Origin: Trinickia caryophylli
GTDB lineage: Bacteria > Pseudomonadota > Gammaproteobacteria > Burkholderiales > Burkholderiaceae
Reading direction: 5' to 3'
DNA length: 64,000 bases
Assembly: GCF_034424545.1 (NCBI RefSeq)
Contig: NZ_CP139970.1
Span: 2,666,001 to 2,730,000 of the forward strand
Made by a program: the position numbers and the translations under genes. Of this stretch, positions 51,225 to 61,624 are shown piece after piece. The notes under the pieces were generated by a model, which did no database searches, had not been told where the DNA came from, and saw only the letters and a program-made list of their open reading frames with translations. The stretch's first letter is position 1, and each line of letters begins with the position of its first letter.

Positions 51225-53495
51225 CTAAATCCTGGCATTGCGCAGCCGCAGCGCGTTCGAGATGACCGAAGCGGAACTCAGGCTCATCGCCAGCGCCGCG
51301 ATCATCGGCGAAAGCAGCAGACCGGTGACGGGGTAAAGCACTCCAGCCGCGAGCGGCACGCCGAGCGCGTTATAGACAAACGCAAAACCCAGGTTCTGCT
51401 TCATATTCGCGACGGTCGCTTCCGACAGCTCGCGAGCACGTGCGATACCCCGCAAGTCCCCCTTCACGAGCGTGATTTGCGCGCTGCTCATGGCGACGTC
51501 CGTGCCCGTGCCCATGGCAACCCCCACGTCCGCCTTCGCAAGCGCGGGTGCATCGTTGATACCGTCGCCCGCCATGGCCACGACATGCCGCGCTTCCTGG
51601 AGCTTCGTCACCAAGTCGAGTTTGTCGGCCGGCTTGACCTCGCCATGAAATTCGTCAACGCCGAGTTTCTCGGCGACAGCCTTGGCCGTCACCACACCGT
51701 CGCCCGTTGCCATCACCACACGAATGCCGTTTTCCTTCAACGTTGCAAGCGCTTCGGGCGTGGTGCCTTTGATCGGATCCGCGACAGCCAGCAGTCCGGC
51801 CAGGTGCCCTTCCACCGCCAGGTACATGACGCTCGCGCCCTGTGCCCGCATGCCATCCGCTTCCTGGGCGAGCGACTCCACCGATACGGAATCTGCCTGC
51901 ATCAACGCCGTGTTGCCCAATGCCAATCGGCGGCCGGCAATAGTCCCTCGCACTCCGATGCCGGTCGCGGATTCAAAGTTCTCGGTACGATCCAGCGGCA
52001 GATTCTTCTTTTTGGCCGCCGCGACAATGGCTGCAGCAAGCGGATGCTCGCTGCCCTGGTCCAGCGTGGCCGCGAGGCGGAGCACTTCGTCCGCCGTATA
52101 ACCGTTGGCGCCCACCGCGCGCTCGAAGGCCGGGTGGCCTTCGGTCAACGTTCCCGTCTTGTCGACGATCAATACGTCGACCTTGCGCAGATTTTCGATG
52201 GCTGCGGCATCGCGAAAGAGCACGCCGTTCGATGCACCCTTCCCACTGGCGACCATGATGGACATCGGTGTCGCAAGGCCGAGCGCGCAAGGGCACGCGA
52301 TAATGAGCACGGCCACGGCATTGATGAGGCCGAACACCCAACTCGGCTCGGGCCCGAACGTCCCCCACACCGCGAAGGTCAGTAGCGCGATGCCGACGAC
52401 GACAACGACGAACACGCCCGCCACTTTGTCGGCCATACGCTGCATCGGCGCTCTGGAGCGCTGTGCCTGCGCAACCATCTGAACGATCTGCGCCAGCACG
52501 GTCTGCGATCCAACTCTTTCCGACCGGATGATCAAACTGCCGGTCGCATTCATCGTCGCGCCGATGACATGGTCGCCAACGCGTTTCGTCACGGGAATGG
52601 GCTCCCCGGTAATCATGGACTCGTCGAGCGAACTGGAGCCATCGGTCACGACGCCATCCACGGGGACTTTCTCGCCGGGCCGGACTCGAAGCAGCTCGCC
52701 CTCGTGCACATGAGACAGCGGAACATCCTCCTCGGAACCATCCGGATTGATCCGTCGCGCGGTTTTCGGCGCGAGCCCCAATAGCGCTTTGATCGCAGCG
52801 GAAGTTTCCGAACGCGCCTTCAGTTCGAGCAGTTGCCCAAGCAACGTCAGCGAAATGATGACAGCCGCCGCTTCGAAATAGACGCTCACCCGACCGTGCG
52901 CGCTGTACGTCTGCGGAAACGCGCCCGGGTAGACCGTGGCAACGACGCTATACAGGTAGGCGGCACCCGTGCCGAGCCCGATCAGCGTCCACATGTTCGG
53001 GCTGCGGTTCAGAAAAGAGCGTACGCACCGCTCGAAAAACGGAAACCCCGCCCAGAGGACCACGGGTGTCGAGAGGGCTAACTCGATCCAACTCTCCGTC
53101 GATGCCGGCATCAGTTCGATGCGATGACTGAACATTGCCAGTACGAACACAATGGCTGTGAGCGGCAGCGTCCACCAGAACCGGCGCCGAAAATCGACGA
53201 GCTCCGGGTTCTCGCCTTCATCGACGCTGGGCAGCATCGGCTCCAGGGTCATCCCGCACTTGGGGCATTGACCGGGGTGGTCCTGCCGTATCTCCGGGTG
53301 CATCGGGCACGTATAAATGGTTCCGGCCGGCCCGGGAGGCGCCGAATCGCGAGACCGGTGGTCATGCCCCTCGTGCTCCCCGTGCTCCCCGTGCCCTCCG
53401 TGCGGGCCCGCGCCATGTGCATGGGACGCGCTCGACGGCGAATGCCCGCGCGCCCGCTCGTGATGCGCCCCGCCTTTGCTGTCTTCATCGCTCAT
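51225..53495 (-). CDS. Copper-transporting P1B-type ATPase with His-rich N-terminus
   Basis: Inner-membrane pump that expels Cu(I), possibly Ag(I). In the 756-residue protein, residues 11-46 carry 11 histidines. Residues 61-86 form a heavy-metal-binding (YHS-like) domain with CPMHP and CPKC. There is no classical CxxC HMA domain. The pump core has TGE (296-298), the ion-site CPC (401-403), DKTGT (445-449), SEHPLAAA and the last helix [13 protein letters not shown], typical of Cu(I) P1B-1 members. AAGGAG seven bases upstream supports ATG 53495. Its start overlaps the cusA end by 11 bases, so it is the last gene of the cus-type operon. Confidence 0.94.
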   Translation of the reverse strand: MSDEDSKGGAHHERARGHSPSSASHAHGAGPHGGHGEHGEHEGHDHRSRDSAPPGPAGTIYTCPMHPEIRQDHPGQCPKCGMTLEPMLPSVDEGENPELVDFRRRFWWTLPLTAIVFVLAMFSHRIELMPASTESWIELALSTPVVLWAGFPFFERCVRSFLNRSPNMWTLIGLGTGAAYLYSVVATVYPGAFPQTYSAHGRVSVYFEAAAVIISLTLLGQLLELKARSETSAAIKALLGLAPKTARRINPDGSEEDVPLSHVHEGELLRVRPGEKVPVDGVVTDGSSSLDESMITGEPIPVTKRVGDHVIGATMNATGSLIIRSERVGSQTVLAQIVQMVAQAQRSRAPMQRMADKVAGVFVVVVVGIALLTFAVWGTFGPEPSWVFGLINAVAVLIIACPCALGLATPMSIMVASGKGASNGVLFRDAAAIENLRKVDVLIVDKTGTLTEGHPAFERAVGANGYTADEVLRLAATLDQGSEHPLAAAIVAAAKKKNLPLDRTENFESATGIGVRGTIAGRRLALGNTALMQADSVSVESLAQEADGMRAQGASVMYLAVEGHLAGLLAVADPIKGTTPEALATLKENGIRVVMATGDGVVTAKAVAEKLGVDEFHGEVKPADKLDLVTKLQEARHVVAMAGDGINDAPALAKADVGVAMGTGTDVAMSSAQITLVKGDLRGIARARELSEATVANMKQNLGFAFVYNALGVPLAAGVLYPVTGLLLSPMIAALAMSLSSASVISNALRLRNARI

Positions 53496-56400
53496 TTTGA
53501 CGCTCCTTGGCAATCACGGCTGGCCCGTTCCGAGTATCGCAGGGCTCGTCGCTCGAGGGTTGATTCCGCAGCGGCACTTTCGTACCGGACCGAACCGCGT
53601 TGGACATGACGGCATCGCAAGCCTGTTTCGCGCGGCGGCGCTGCAGCACGAACCAGGCGGCGGGAATGACGAACATGGAGAGCAGTGGCGCGGTCACCAT
53701 GCCGCCGACCATGGGCGCCGCGATACGCTGCATGACTTCCGAGCCGGCGCCGTGCCCGATCATGATAGGAATCAGGCCGGCCAGGACCACGGCGACCGTC
53801 ATTGCCTTGGGCCGTACGCGCTGCACGGCGCCTTCACGGATCGCGTCGAGCAGCAATGCCTCGGTGAACGGCTCTCCTGCCTCCAGCCGCTTGTTCAGCG
53901 CACCCTTCAGGTAAAGCAGCATGACGACGCCGAATTCGGCGGCCACGCCGGCAAGCGCAATGAACCCCACCGATGTCGCGACAGACACTGCGTGCCCCAG
54001 CGCCCAAATGAGCCAGAATCCGCCAACGAGCGCAAACGGCACGGTCGACATCAGCAGCAACGCGTCCGCTGCGGAGTTGAACGTCAGGAAGAGCAGCACG
54101 AAGATGACGGCGAGCGTCACCGGAATGACCGTTCGAAGCTTCGCCGCCGCTCGCTCGAGATATTCGAATTGTCCGGACCACGCGATCGAATAGCCAGGAG
54201 GGAGCTTGACCTGCTGCGCTACGGCTTTTTGCATCGCCTGTACGGCGGAGCTCAGGTCCGTGTTCCGGATATCGACGTACACATAGCCGGAGAGCCGCGC
54301 GCTTTCGCTGCGAATCATCGGTGGGCCGTCGGCAATCGCGATGCGTGCAACGTCGCCGAGCAGGATTTGCGCGCCACGGTCCGTGACGACGGGCAGTTGC
54401 CGAAGCCGCTCGAGCGAGTCCCTTGTTTCGCGCGGATAGCGGATGCTGATAGGAAAGCGCTCCCGCCCGGCAATCACCTCGCCGACGTTCTCTCCGCCGA
54501 TAGCCGACGATACGACCGACTGCACGTCCGCAACCGAAAGGCCATACCGCGCGGCGGCGAGCCGGTCGATGTCGACGTCGATATATCGGCCCCCATTCAG
54601 TCGCTCGGCCAGTGCGGACGTCACGCCAGGCACGCCCTTCACCACGGCTTCCACCTGGGTCGCGATGCCGTCGATCTGCTTGATGTCCGGGCCCGAAATC
54701 TTGACCCCGACCGGTGTCTTGATGCCGGTGGAGAGCATGTCGAGGCGATTCCGGATAGGTGGCACCCAGACGTTCGACAGCCCCGGCACCTTGACGGTCC
54801 GGTCCAGTTCGTCCACGAGTTTCTCCGGTGTCATGCCGGGTCGCCACTGGCTGCGCGGCTTGAACTGTATCGTCGTCTCGAACATCTCGAGCGGTGCGGG
54901 ATCGGTTGCGGTATCGGCGCGACCGGACTTGCCGAATACGGTCGCCACCTCGGGCACGGTCTTGATGAGCCGGTCGGTCTGCTGCAGCAATTCGGATGCC
55001 TTTTCCGCGGAAATACCGGGCAGGGCGGTGGGCATATACAGCAGGTCGCCCTCGTCGAGCGGCGGCAGGAACTCACCTCCGAGCCGGGAGATCGGAAGCG
55101 CGGTGACCACCAAGACCACGCCGGCCAGGGCGATGGCGAGCCATGGGCGCCGCAGCGTGAGCTCGAGAAGCGGCTTGTACAGGCGGATCAGCACGCGGTT
55201 GATGGGATTGGCGTTTTCGGGCGGAATGCGCCCACGGATGAGATAGCCCATCAGCACCGGTACGAGCGTCACGGAAAGGCCGGCGGCCGCGGCGATCGTA
55301 TAGGTCTTCGTAAAGGCGAGCGGCGAAAAGAGCTTGCCTTCCTGTCCTTCGAGCGAGAAGACGGGAATGAACGAGAGCGTGATGATGAGCAGCGAGAAGA
55401 ACAGCGCCGGGCCGACTTCCGCGGCAGAGGTTGCGACAAGCGTCCAACGGCGCGCCGTCGACATCGGCGTATCCGGATGCTCATGCTCATAGGCCTCCAG
55501 ATGCTTGTGCGTGTTTTCGATCATGACAATCGCCGCGTCGACCATCGCGCCGATCGCGATCGCGATGCCGCCAAGCGACATGAGATTCGCGTTCACCCCT
55601 TGATAACGCATGACGATGAACGCAGCCAGCACACCGATCGGCAGTGACAGGATGGCGACGAACGCGCTGCGCAGATGGAACAGGAACACGGCGCAGACGA
55701 GCCCGACGATGATGAACTCTTCGATGAGTTTGTCTTTGAGGTTGTCGACTGCGCGTTCGATCAGTTGCGAGCGGTCGTAGGTCGTGACGATCTCGACACC
55801 AGCCGGCAGTGACCGCTTCAATTCCGCGAGCTTCGCCTTCACCGCACCGATGGTGGTCAGCGCATTCTTGCCCGAGCGCATGACGATGACGCCACCGGCC
55901 ACCTCGCCTTCGCCATTCAATTCCGCGATGCCGCGGCGCATATCGGGGCCGATCTGGATGCGCGCGAGGTCGCCCAGCAGCACCGGCGTGCCTGCGTCGT
56001 TCGTTCGGATGACGACATGACGGAAGTCGTCGAGCGAGCGCAGGTAGCCGGACGAGCGAACCATGTACTCCGATTCGGCCAGTTCGACGACCGAACCGCC
56101 GGACTCCTGATTCGCCTTGCCGAGCGCATCGGCCACCATCGATCGGGTGATGCCATAGGCGCGCAGCCTGTCCGGGTCGAGCACGACCTGATATTGACGC
56201 ACCATCCCGCCGATGCTGGCGACTTCGGCGACATCGGGCACCGACTTCAGCTCGAACTTGAGGAACCAGTCGTTGAGCGCACGCAACTGCCCGAGGTCGT
56301 GCTTGCCGCTCCTGTCGACCAACGCATACTCGTACACCCAGCCGACGCCCGTCGCATCGGGGCCGAGTGAAACCGTTGCGCCCTGCGGCAGGCGGCTTTG

Positions 56401-56751
56401 CACCTGATTCAGGTACTCCAGCACGCGCGAGCGCGCCCAGTACTGATCGGTTTTGTCGTCGAACAGCACGTAGACGAATGCATCGCCGAACGACGAGTAT
56501 GCGCGAATGGTCTTCGCGCCCGGCACGCCGAGCAGTGTCGTGGTCAGCGGATATGTGACCTGATCCTCGATGACCTGCGGTGCCTTGCCCGGGTACGACG
56601 CCTTGATGATGACCTGCGTATCGGACAGATCCGGCAAGGCATCGAGCGGCGTTTGCTCGAGCGAGTACGCACCCCATGCGGTGACGAGCACCGTCGCGAG
56701 CAGCACGAGCAACCGGTTGTGGATGGACCAGCGTATGAGACGCGCGATCAT
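53485..56751 (-). CDS. cusA: Cu(I)/Ag(I) efflux RND transporter CusA
   Basis: Inner-membrane heavy-metal RND pump that drives copper or silver out through CusB and CusC. The 1088-residue protein has N-terminal [18 protein letters not shown]. The helix 4 motif [19 protein letters not shown] has the signature of monovalent-cation HME-RND pumps. Two large periplasmic loops and [16 protein letters not shown] follow. A C-terminal tail of about 40 residues beyond the last helix is longer than in E. coli CusA. ATG 56751 overlaps the cusB stop by ATGA. It is followed by the copper ATPase. Confidence 0.95.
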   Translation of the reverse strand: MIARLIRWSIHNRLLVLLATVLVTAWGAYSLEQTPLDALPDLSDTQVIIKASYPGKAPQVIEDQVTYPLTTTLLGVPGAKTIRAYSSFGDAFVYVLFDDKTDQYWARSRVLEYLNQVQSRLPQGATVSLGPDATGVGWVYEYALVDRSGKHDLGQLRALNDWFLKFELKSVPDVAEVASIGGMVRQYQVVLDPDRLRAYGITRSMVADALGKANQESGGSVVELAESEYMVRSSGYLRSLDDFRHVVIRTNDAGTPVLLGDLARIQIGPDMRRGIAELNGEGEVAGGVIVMRSGKNALTTIGAVKAKLAELKRSLPAGVEIVTTYDRSQLIERAVDNLKDKLIEEFIIVGLVCAVFLFHLRSAFVAILSLPIGVLAAFIVMRYQGVNANLMSLGGIAIAIGAMVDAAIVMIENTHKHLEAYEHEHPDTPMSTARRWTLVATSAAEVGPALFFSLLIITLSFIPVFSLEGQEGKLFSPLAFTKTYTIAAAAGLSVTLVPVLMGYLIRGRIPPENANPINRVLIRLYKPLLELTLRRPWLAIALAGVVLVVTALPISRLGGEFLPPLDEGDLLYMPTALPGISAEKASELLQQTDRLIKTVPEVATVFGKSGRADTATDPAPLEMFETTIQFKPRSQWRPGMTPEKLVDELDRTVKVPGLSNVWVPPIRNRLDMLSTGIKTPVGVKISGPDIKQIDGIATQVEAVVKGVPGVTSALAERLNGGRYIDVDIDRLAAARYGLSVADVQSVVSSAIGGENVGEVIAGRERFPISIRYPRETRDSLERLRQLPVVTDRGAQILLGDVARIAIADGPPMIRSESARLSGYVYVDIRNTDLSSAVQAMQKAVAQQVKLPPGYSIAWSGQFEYLERAAAKLRTVIPVTLAVIFVLLFLTFNSAADALLLMSTVPFALVGGFWLIWALGHAVSVATSVGFIALAGVAAEFGVVMLLYLKGALNKRLEAGEPFTEALLLDAIREGAVQRVRPKAMTVAVVLAGLIPIMIGHGAGSEVMQRIAAPMVGGMVTAPLLSMFVIPAAWFVLQRRRAKQACDAVMSNAVRSGTKVPLRNQPSSDEPCDTRNGPAVIAKERQNER

Positions 56752-58286
56752 TGGGCGCCTCCGAGCGGTTCGACCTTCGTCAACTGGTAGCCGTCGTCCG
56801 CTTGCTCGAAGACGAAGTGCGCGGTCTGTCCGACCTTCACCCCGGGGAACGCGCTCGCGGCGGGCTTGTTGAATGTCATCGTCATCGCGCCCCATCCGAG
56901 CGCCGGCACAGGCTGATGCGAGAATGTGATGTCCGTTGCGGTTACATTCTCGACCTTGCCGGTGGTCTCATACGATTGTGCGGTGGTGGCGGCCACCGCT
57001 GTGCCGGATGCCGGCGTCGCCGCGTTCGCGCCGGCGTTTGCTTCCAACCGGGGCAGCACCGACTTCAGGCTCGCTTCCGAATCGATGAGGAACTGGCCCG
57101 AGGCGACGACCGTATCGCCTTCGTTCAGTCCGCTCAGCACTTCGGTGTCGTTGCCGACATCGAGGCCAACGGTGACCGAAGCCGGCTGCAGGCGGCCGTC
57201 GCGGTTTTTCACGATGACGACCGAGCGTTTGCCGGTGGTGATGACCGCTTCGGCGGGCACGAGCAGGCGCGGCGCGTTCTTCTGGCCGGCGACCCGTACT
57301 CGCATCAACATGCCCGGGGTCAGTCTCAGCGACGTATTGTCGATTTCGAGGCGTGCCTGAAGCGTGCGGCTGCTTGTGCTGATGCCCGGCAGAATTTCGC
57401 GGATGTGCCCGGTGAAGCGCTGGGTGGGGTCGCCCGCGAATGTCGCCTCGACGGCCACGCCGGGCTGCACGTTCAGCGCGAGTGCCTCCGGAATCTCGAC
57501 GATCAGCCAGAGTGTCGAGAGCCCGGCGATCTTCGCGAGCGTTTGCCCCGGCGTCACCATCGCGCCGTCGCGAACGTTGAGCTCGCTGACGACGCCCGTT
57601 TCCGGCGACGACAAGACGACGTGGGTTTGCGCTTTCCCGCTTCTATCGAGGCTTGCGATGATGCCCTCCGGAATCGACAGCGCCCGCATGCGGGCGCGCG
57701 ACGCGTCGAGCAGGCTGCGGCTCATTGCGTCGCGCTTGAGCGCCAGATATTCTTCCTGCGGGGCCAGCCAGTCCGGGACGAACAGCGACGCGATCGGCGC
57801 GCCCTTGGCAATGCGCTGCATCGGCGCACTGGCATACAGACGCTCGATATAGCCCGTGACGCGCGACTGAACGACGTCCGAGCGCGATTCGTCGAACTGC
57901 GTGGTGCCCACGGCGTCGAATCCGCCCGCCGTGTCCTGCCGGCGAACCGTGGCATAACGAATGCCGAGATTTTGCTGCAGGCCCGCGTCGATCCTGATAC
58001 CGGACGAACCGCCGCCTTCATCAGCATAGACGGGTTCGAGCGGCATGTTCATGAACGGCGACTTGCCGGGCTTGTCGAAGTGCTGGCCCGGCATCATCGG
58101 GTCGTGCCAGTACAGTACCTTCCGGCCCGTCTTCGGGTCGATCCGGTTGCCCGGAGCGGTGCTGGCGGCCGGAGCCGCGGCGGTAGCGGCGGGCATGTGG
58201 CGCATGCCGGCAATATAGCCCGCCGCGAGCAGCGCCGCGCCGGCGAACACAGCCAGAATGGCGCGCGCGAGTGGTTTCTTCGTCAT
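56748..58286 (-). CDS. cusB: CusB periplasmic adaptor fused to a C-terminal CusF-like domain
   Basis: Membrane-fusion protein linking CusA to CusC. The 512-residue protein has an N-terminal anchor or signal (about 8-28) and a heavy-metal-binding motif (residues 58-88, [22 protein letters not shown]). The lipoyl/beta-barrel adaptor core runs to about residue 425. A CusF domain follows from about 439 with the copper site His457, Trp465, Met468 and Met470 ([18 protein letters not shown]). SilB of Cupriavidus has a comparable C-terminal chaperone domain. AAGGAG six bases upstream fixes ATG 58286. It is 11 bases downstream of cusC and coupled to cusA. Confidence 0.94.
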   Translation of the reverse strand: MTKKPLARAILAVFAGAALLAAGYIAGMRHMPAATAAAPAASTAPGNRIDPKTGRKVLYWHDPMMPGQHFDKPGKSPFMNMPLEPVYADEGGGSSGIRIDAGLQQNLGIRYATVRRQDTAGGFDAVGTTQFDESRSDVVQSRVTGYIERLYASAPMQRIAKGAPIASLFVPDWLAPQEEYLALKRDAMSRSLLDASRARMRALSIPEGIIASLDRSGKAQTHVVLSSPETGVVSELNVRDGAMVTPGQTLAKIAGLSTLWLIVEIPEALALNVQPGVAVEATFAGDPTQRFTGHIREILPGISTSSRTLQARLEIDNTSLRLTPGMLMRVRVAGQKNAPRLLVPAEAVITTGKRSVVIVKNRDGRLQPASVTVGLDVGNDTEVLSGLNEGDTVVASGQFLIDSEASLKSVLPRLEANAGANAATPASGTAVAATTAQSYETTGKVENVTATDITFSHQPVPALGWGAMTMTFNKPAASAFPGVKVGQTAHFVFEQADDGYQLTKVEPLGGAQ

Positions 58287-58297
58287 ATTGTTCTCCT

Positions 58298-59590
58298 TCA
58301 CAGCGCTGCCGCCATCGTGGGCGGCACGACCTGATATTCGAGCTGCGCCCAGGTTTGGGACACCTCGCGCTTCAGGTCGAGCACCTGGATCTGTGCCTCG
58401 ATCTGTGCGCGTCGGGTGGAAAATGTGTCCGCGAGCGAGCCGGTCCCGGCTCGGTATGCCGCATCGGCGAGCTGCACGCGCTGGTCGGCAGCGGGCAGAA
58501 AAGACTGGCTCAGGTTGGCGATGCGCGCCCGGCCGCTCGCCAGCGTGGCGGACTCGGCGCGGATTTCGGCCTGGACCTGCCGCAGCGTGTCCTCGTACAT
58601 CAGCCGGGCCTTCGCTGCGAGTTCGGCTTTCTCGGCGACGTCACGGTCCTGACGATTCTTTCGATTCAACGGCAGCGGGATGGTGACACCCACCGACACC
58701 ATGTTCGAATACGCACCGCCGCGCTGCTGGTAGGCGAGCTCCCACGTCCAGTTGGGGCGCCGTTCGCTGCTCGCCACCGCCGTATCGGCTTCGGCAACCG
58801 CTATTTCGTCGGCAGCGGCCACGAGCGTCGGCTGCGAAATACGCAATTCGTCCGGCGGCAGGGACGACACGAACGATTCCGGCGCGGGCGGCTCGCCCGT
58901 TACGTCGGACACCGGCACCGCCGTCCACCGTGACAGACCGATGAGTGCGGTCTGATAGGTCTGCTGCGCCTTGAGAACCTGGTCTTCCGTCTGCGCCAGC
59001 ATTGCTTGCGCCTGCACCACGTCGGCCGCGCTCGTCTTCGCCCCGCGGTACGACGCTTTCGTTACCGCCAGTTCGTGGCGCATGTGATCGAGCAATGCCT
59101 GCCGAAGTCCGAGCGCCTGCTTCGCGTAGGTGGCCTCGAGCCAGGCTGTCGCGGTCTGCTGGCGGACATTGGCGAGCTGCACCAGATAGCCGGCGCGCTC
59201 GCGCCTGACGACTTCGCTCGCCAGCGCGGAGCGAAGCTGCCGCTTTTCGCCGGAGACCCACTCCTGCGCGATGCCGATGCGCCGCATCGTCATGAAGTCC
59301 TGGCCCACGGTGAAGCGCTGCGGCCCGTTCACCGGCAGGTTGTCGATGCCGGCTTTCAGCATCGGGTCCGGCAGTTGTCCGGCCCTGACGGCCGCTTCCG
59401 AGCTGGCCCGTACCGAGGCCTGCGCGGCCAGCATCGACGCCGAGTGGTCACTGGCCGACTGCAAAGCGGCGTCGAGCGTGAACGGCGCTTGCTGCGCGTG
59501 CACGACGCCCGCGGCAAGCAGCGCGGCAACGATCATGTGCACGCGCGGAGGAACACGCCGACGCGGCGGCGTGCGAAAAAAGAGTTGCAT
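58298..59590 (-). CDS. cusC: CusC-like outer-membrane efflux protein (TolC family)
   Basis: Outer-membrane channel of the Cus-type pump. The 430-residue precursor has a signal peptide (cleavage after about residue 32, AGVVHA). Two OEP repeats follow with long coiled-coil helices (ASVRASSEAAVRAGQLPDPML and, in the second repeat, KARLMYEDTLRQVQAEIRAES). There is no lipobox cysteine, unlike E. coli CusC. The first ATG (59590) lacks a clear Shine-Dalgarno sequence; an internal Met (residue 19) is an alternative. An mRNA hairpin lies 17 bases upstream. The small periplasmic gene precedes it by 91 bases. Confidence 0.91.
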   Translation of the reverse strand: MQLFFRTPPRRRVPPRVHMIVAALLAAGVVHAQQAPFTLDAALQSASDHSASMLAAQASVRASSEAAVRAGQLPDPMLKAGIDNLPVNGPQRFTVGQDFMTMRRIGIAQEWVSGEKRQLRSALASEVVRRERAGYLVQLANVRQQTATAWLEATYAKQALGLRQALLDHMRHELAVTKASYRGAKTSAADVVQAQAMLAQTEDQVLKAQQTYQTALIGLSRWTAVPVSDVTGEPPAPESFVSSLPPDELRISQPTLVAAADEIAVAEADTAVASSERRPNWTWELAYQQRGGAYSNMVSVGVTIPLPLNRKNRQDRDVAEKAELAAKARLMYEDTLRQVQAEIRAESATLASGRARIANLSQSFLPAADQRVQLADAAYRAGTGSLADTFSTRRAQIEAQIQVLDLKREVSQTWAQLEYQVVPPTMAAAL

Positions 59591-59607
59591 GTTCTAACCC
59601 CAACGGC

Positions 59608-59625
59608 GAAATCCATAGGGATTTC
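59608..59625 (-). repeat. Inverted repeat just upstream of cusC
   Basis: GAAATCC (59608-59614) and GGATTTC (59619-59625) form a perfect 7-base stem with a 4-base loop. In the mRNA it would fold 17 bases before the cusC ATG. It has no T-tract. It could modulate translation or processing between the first and second genes of the operon. Confidence 0.5.
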
Positions 59626-59681
59626 ACGTCCTGGCATAGGACGAACCTCACCGCATTCGCGGTGAACCTGTCAGCGTGGGA

Positions 59682-60056
59682 TCAGATGAGGCGCGGAGGT
59701 CGCCACAACCCGTTCGGGTCGCGGATCGGCAGATATTCGGCGTAGTGGAAGACGACCGGATGGGCGAGCGATGCGGGGCGGCTGACGGCGGTGCCGGCCG
59801 TTGGATGGTAGAGGCTGCCGAACTCGCATTGAGTGGTGACCTTGCAGTACACACCCTTTGCCTTTGCTTTTGCCTTGGCTGCCGACGACGGTTTCATCGA
59901 GTCGCAGCCCGGCATGCCCGCCGACGTGCCCGAATCCGCATCCAGGGACATCGATTGTTGCATCGGGCACTCGCCAGCCAGCCCGCTCGCCGCCAGCCCT
60001 GTGATGGGCAGCGCTGCGCAAAGCAGTAGCAGGATGACGGTCCGGAGCAGCTTCAT
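59682..60056 (-). CDS. Small exported Cys/Met-containing protein heading the cus operon
   Basis: I do not recognise the family with certainty. The 124-residue protein has a signal peptide (MKLLRTVILLLLCAALPITGLA). The mature part contains possible metal ligands: CPMQQSM, MPGCDSM, and YCKVTTQCEFGSLYHP. A lysine/alanine stretch (AAKAKAKAK) and a C-terminal segment HYAEYLPIRDPNGLWRPPR complete it. Position as the first gene of the copper efflux unit suggests a periplasmic copper-binding or sensing accessory. ATG 60056 is preferred because a TATAAT overlaps the alternative ATG 60065. No other function should be read into it. Confidence 0.72.
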   Translation of the reverse strand: MKLLRTVILLLLCAALPITGLAASGLAGECPMQQSMSLDADSGTSAGMPGCDSMKPSSAAKAKAKAKGVYCKVTTQCEFGSLYHPTAGTAVSRPASLAHPVVFHYAEYLPIRDPNGLWRPPRLI

Positions 60057-60063
60057 GGTCCGC

Positions 60064-60069
60064 ATTATA
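60064..60069 (-). promoter_or_regulatory. -10 box of the cus-type operon
   Basis: A perfect TATAAT on the minus strand lies seven bases before ATG 60056. No TTGACA-like -35 sits at normal spacing, which suggests an activator-dependent promoter, for example MerR-type or response-regulator type. If correct, the transcript would start at or next to the ATG. Confidence 0.5.
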
Positions 60070-60138
60070 GTCTTCCGACGGGCTTGGCCGGCTTGTGGCG
60101 TTATTGCCGCGATCGATGGCCGCATCGCGCCAGGCCGT

Positions 60139-60167
60139 AAAAAAGAGCCCGGCTATCCAAGCCGGGC
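60139..60167 (-). terminator. Terminator of the copC-copD unit
   Basis: Minus-strand stem GCCCGGC/GCCGGGC (60147-60153 with 60161-60167, loop 7), followed after two bases by six T residues (A's at 60139-60144). It separates copD from the downstream cus operon. Confidence 0.9.
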
Positions 60168-60248
60168 CGACAAAGCGATGGTCCGCTCGCTGACCACTTG
60201 CACATCAATGAGACAGACCATCCGCGTGGATACACTGCATCGAACGAA

Positions 60249-61190
60249 TCACGTCGCGCCCGGCAACGGGCTGGAAACGAGCACCGCGGCGACCATCAAA
60301 ACGCCAAGCAAGATCAGCGATTCGACGTGGAGTACGGCGCCGAAGCGCCGAAGCGGCACGATAGGCACTGCTTTCGCAGGGTTCTTCAGCGCGGACAACA
60401 GCGCCGGCATTTCGAAGAAACGGTTGTGCCCGCCGAGCGCCGCGGCGACGAGCACGAGCGCGAGCTTCAGCAGCAGGATCTGTCCGTATGTCGACTCCCA
60501 CAGGTTCAACGGCGTGTTGACGCCTCGCCAGCCGTTGTATGCCCCGGTGCTGAAGAGGATGACCAGGGCGTACGTCGACGCGTCGGAGAGCGATTGCACG
60601 AACGACGCGCTGGTCTGGCGTTCGTTCCCGGGCGCATCGACGAGGCGCGGCATGACGATGTAAGTCGTCACCAGAACGAGTCCCACCCACGCGCTGATGG
60701 CGAGCAGATGCAACCAGTCCACCCATACGGGCAGGCTGAACAGGCCGCTATCGACGGGATGGCCGCCGTTGCTGCGCGCCAGCGCCACGCCGGCGAGCGC
60801 CATCCAGATCCCATAAGGGAAGCGGGTTGCGCTGCCCGAGCGCAGGCATGCCAACACGACGATGCAAAGCGTGAAAAACGCACCGACCAGCCAGGCGTGT
60901 CCGAAGCCGGTTCCGGCAAGCATCGACGATACGGCTGGCCAGGCCTCGAGCAACGTCGAATCGCTCATCAACGCGCAATGTGCCCAGAACGACAACGCAC
61001 TCGCCAGCAGCGAAAGAGCGGATGCCGTCCGAAGTACGACAACGAGCTTTCGGCCAACCTGGTCTTGCCAGGCGGATTGGCCGCGCGCGAGCCACTGGCT
61101 GCCGAGGAGCGTGCCGACGATCACGGCGAAGCCCACGTTCTGGATTGCCACGGAGATCAGGCGCAGGATGCCCAGGAACCCCTCGTTCAT
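60249..61190 (-). CDS. copD: CopD family copper resistance membrane protein
   Basis: Inner-membrane protein of 313 residues with about eight hydrophobic helices. It is thought to work with CopC in moving copper across the inner membrane or holding it at the membrane. Conserved features are WLHLLAISAWVGLVLV (His and Trp in a helix), FSTGAYNGWRGVN and the C-terminal GGHNRFFEMP. Its ATG directly abuts the copC stop (no gap), the usual copC-copD order. A terminator follows. Confidence 0.9.
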   Translation of the reverse strand: MNEGFLGILRLISVAIQNVGFAVIVGTLLGSQWLARGQSAWQDQVGRKLVVVLRTASALSLLASALSFWAHCALMSDSTLLEAWPAVSSMLAGTGFGHAWLVGAFFTLCIVVLACLRSGSATRFPYGIWMALAGVALARSNGGHPVDSGLFSLPVWVDWLHLLAISAWVGLVLVTTYIVMPRLVDAPGNERQTSASFVQSLSDASTYALVILFSTGAYNGWRGVNTPLNLWESTYGQILLLKLALVLVAAALGGHNRFFEMPALLSALKNPAKAVPIVPLRRFGAVLHVESLILLGVLMVAAVLVSSPLPGAT

Positions 61191-61565
61191 TCACTTCACC
61201 TTGAACGTGTACGTACCCTTGGTCTTATGCGCGTCTGCCGTCATGACGGCCCACTGAACCGTATACGCGCCGGACGCGAGCTTCGGCAGGGGCAGCGCCA
61301 TGACGCGCGGATTGCTCGCGTCGATCTTTGCCTTTTCCCGGGTCACCGGCGCCCCCGCGGCATCCGCGATTTTCACCGAGCTGAAAGTCGGCTCGAGATC
61401 TTCGTTGAAGGTGAGTCGCACGGCATCGGGCGCGACGTCCATCGTGGCGCCCGACGCGGGCGCCGCGCTTTCGAGTTTGCCGTGCGCAAGCGCCGCGATG
61501 GGCGCGCATGCCGTGGCGGCGGCGAGCGCCAGCCCGGCGAAGTGTCTGAGAGTCAAAGTCTTCAT
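61191..61565 (-). CDS. copC: CopC family periplasmic copper-binding protein
   Basis: Small periplasmic copper carrier of 124 residues. The signal peptide ends at ALA before His28, which becomes the N-terminal residue of the mature protein and a Cu(II) ligand. The TADAHKTKGTYTFKV segment supplies the matching Asp and His. The methionine-rich Cu(I) loop of Pseudomonas CopC is not evident, so it is probably a Cu(II)-only type. ATG 61565 is chosen; upstream in-frame sequence is Gly/Pro-rich. copD abuts its 3' end. Confidence 0.92.
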   Translation of the reverse strand: MKTLTLRHFAGLALAAATACAPIAALAHGKLESAAPASGATMDVAPDAVRLTFNEDLEPTFSSVKIADAAGAPVTREKAKIDASNPRVMALPLPKLASGAYTVQWAVMTADAHKTKGTYTFKVK

Positions 61566-61624
61566 GGTTTCGTTCGTCCCGGGAGAGGGTGGGGACCCAG
61601 GGCCTGCGTCCCCATCGGATGCCG

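Noticed and set aside
60070..60138. CueR or CopR binding box before the cus-type operon
   Set aside because: I could not find a clear MerR-type dyad or cop box. Only the TATAAT is convincing.
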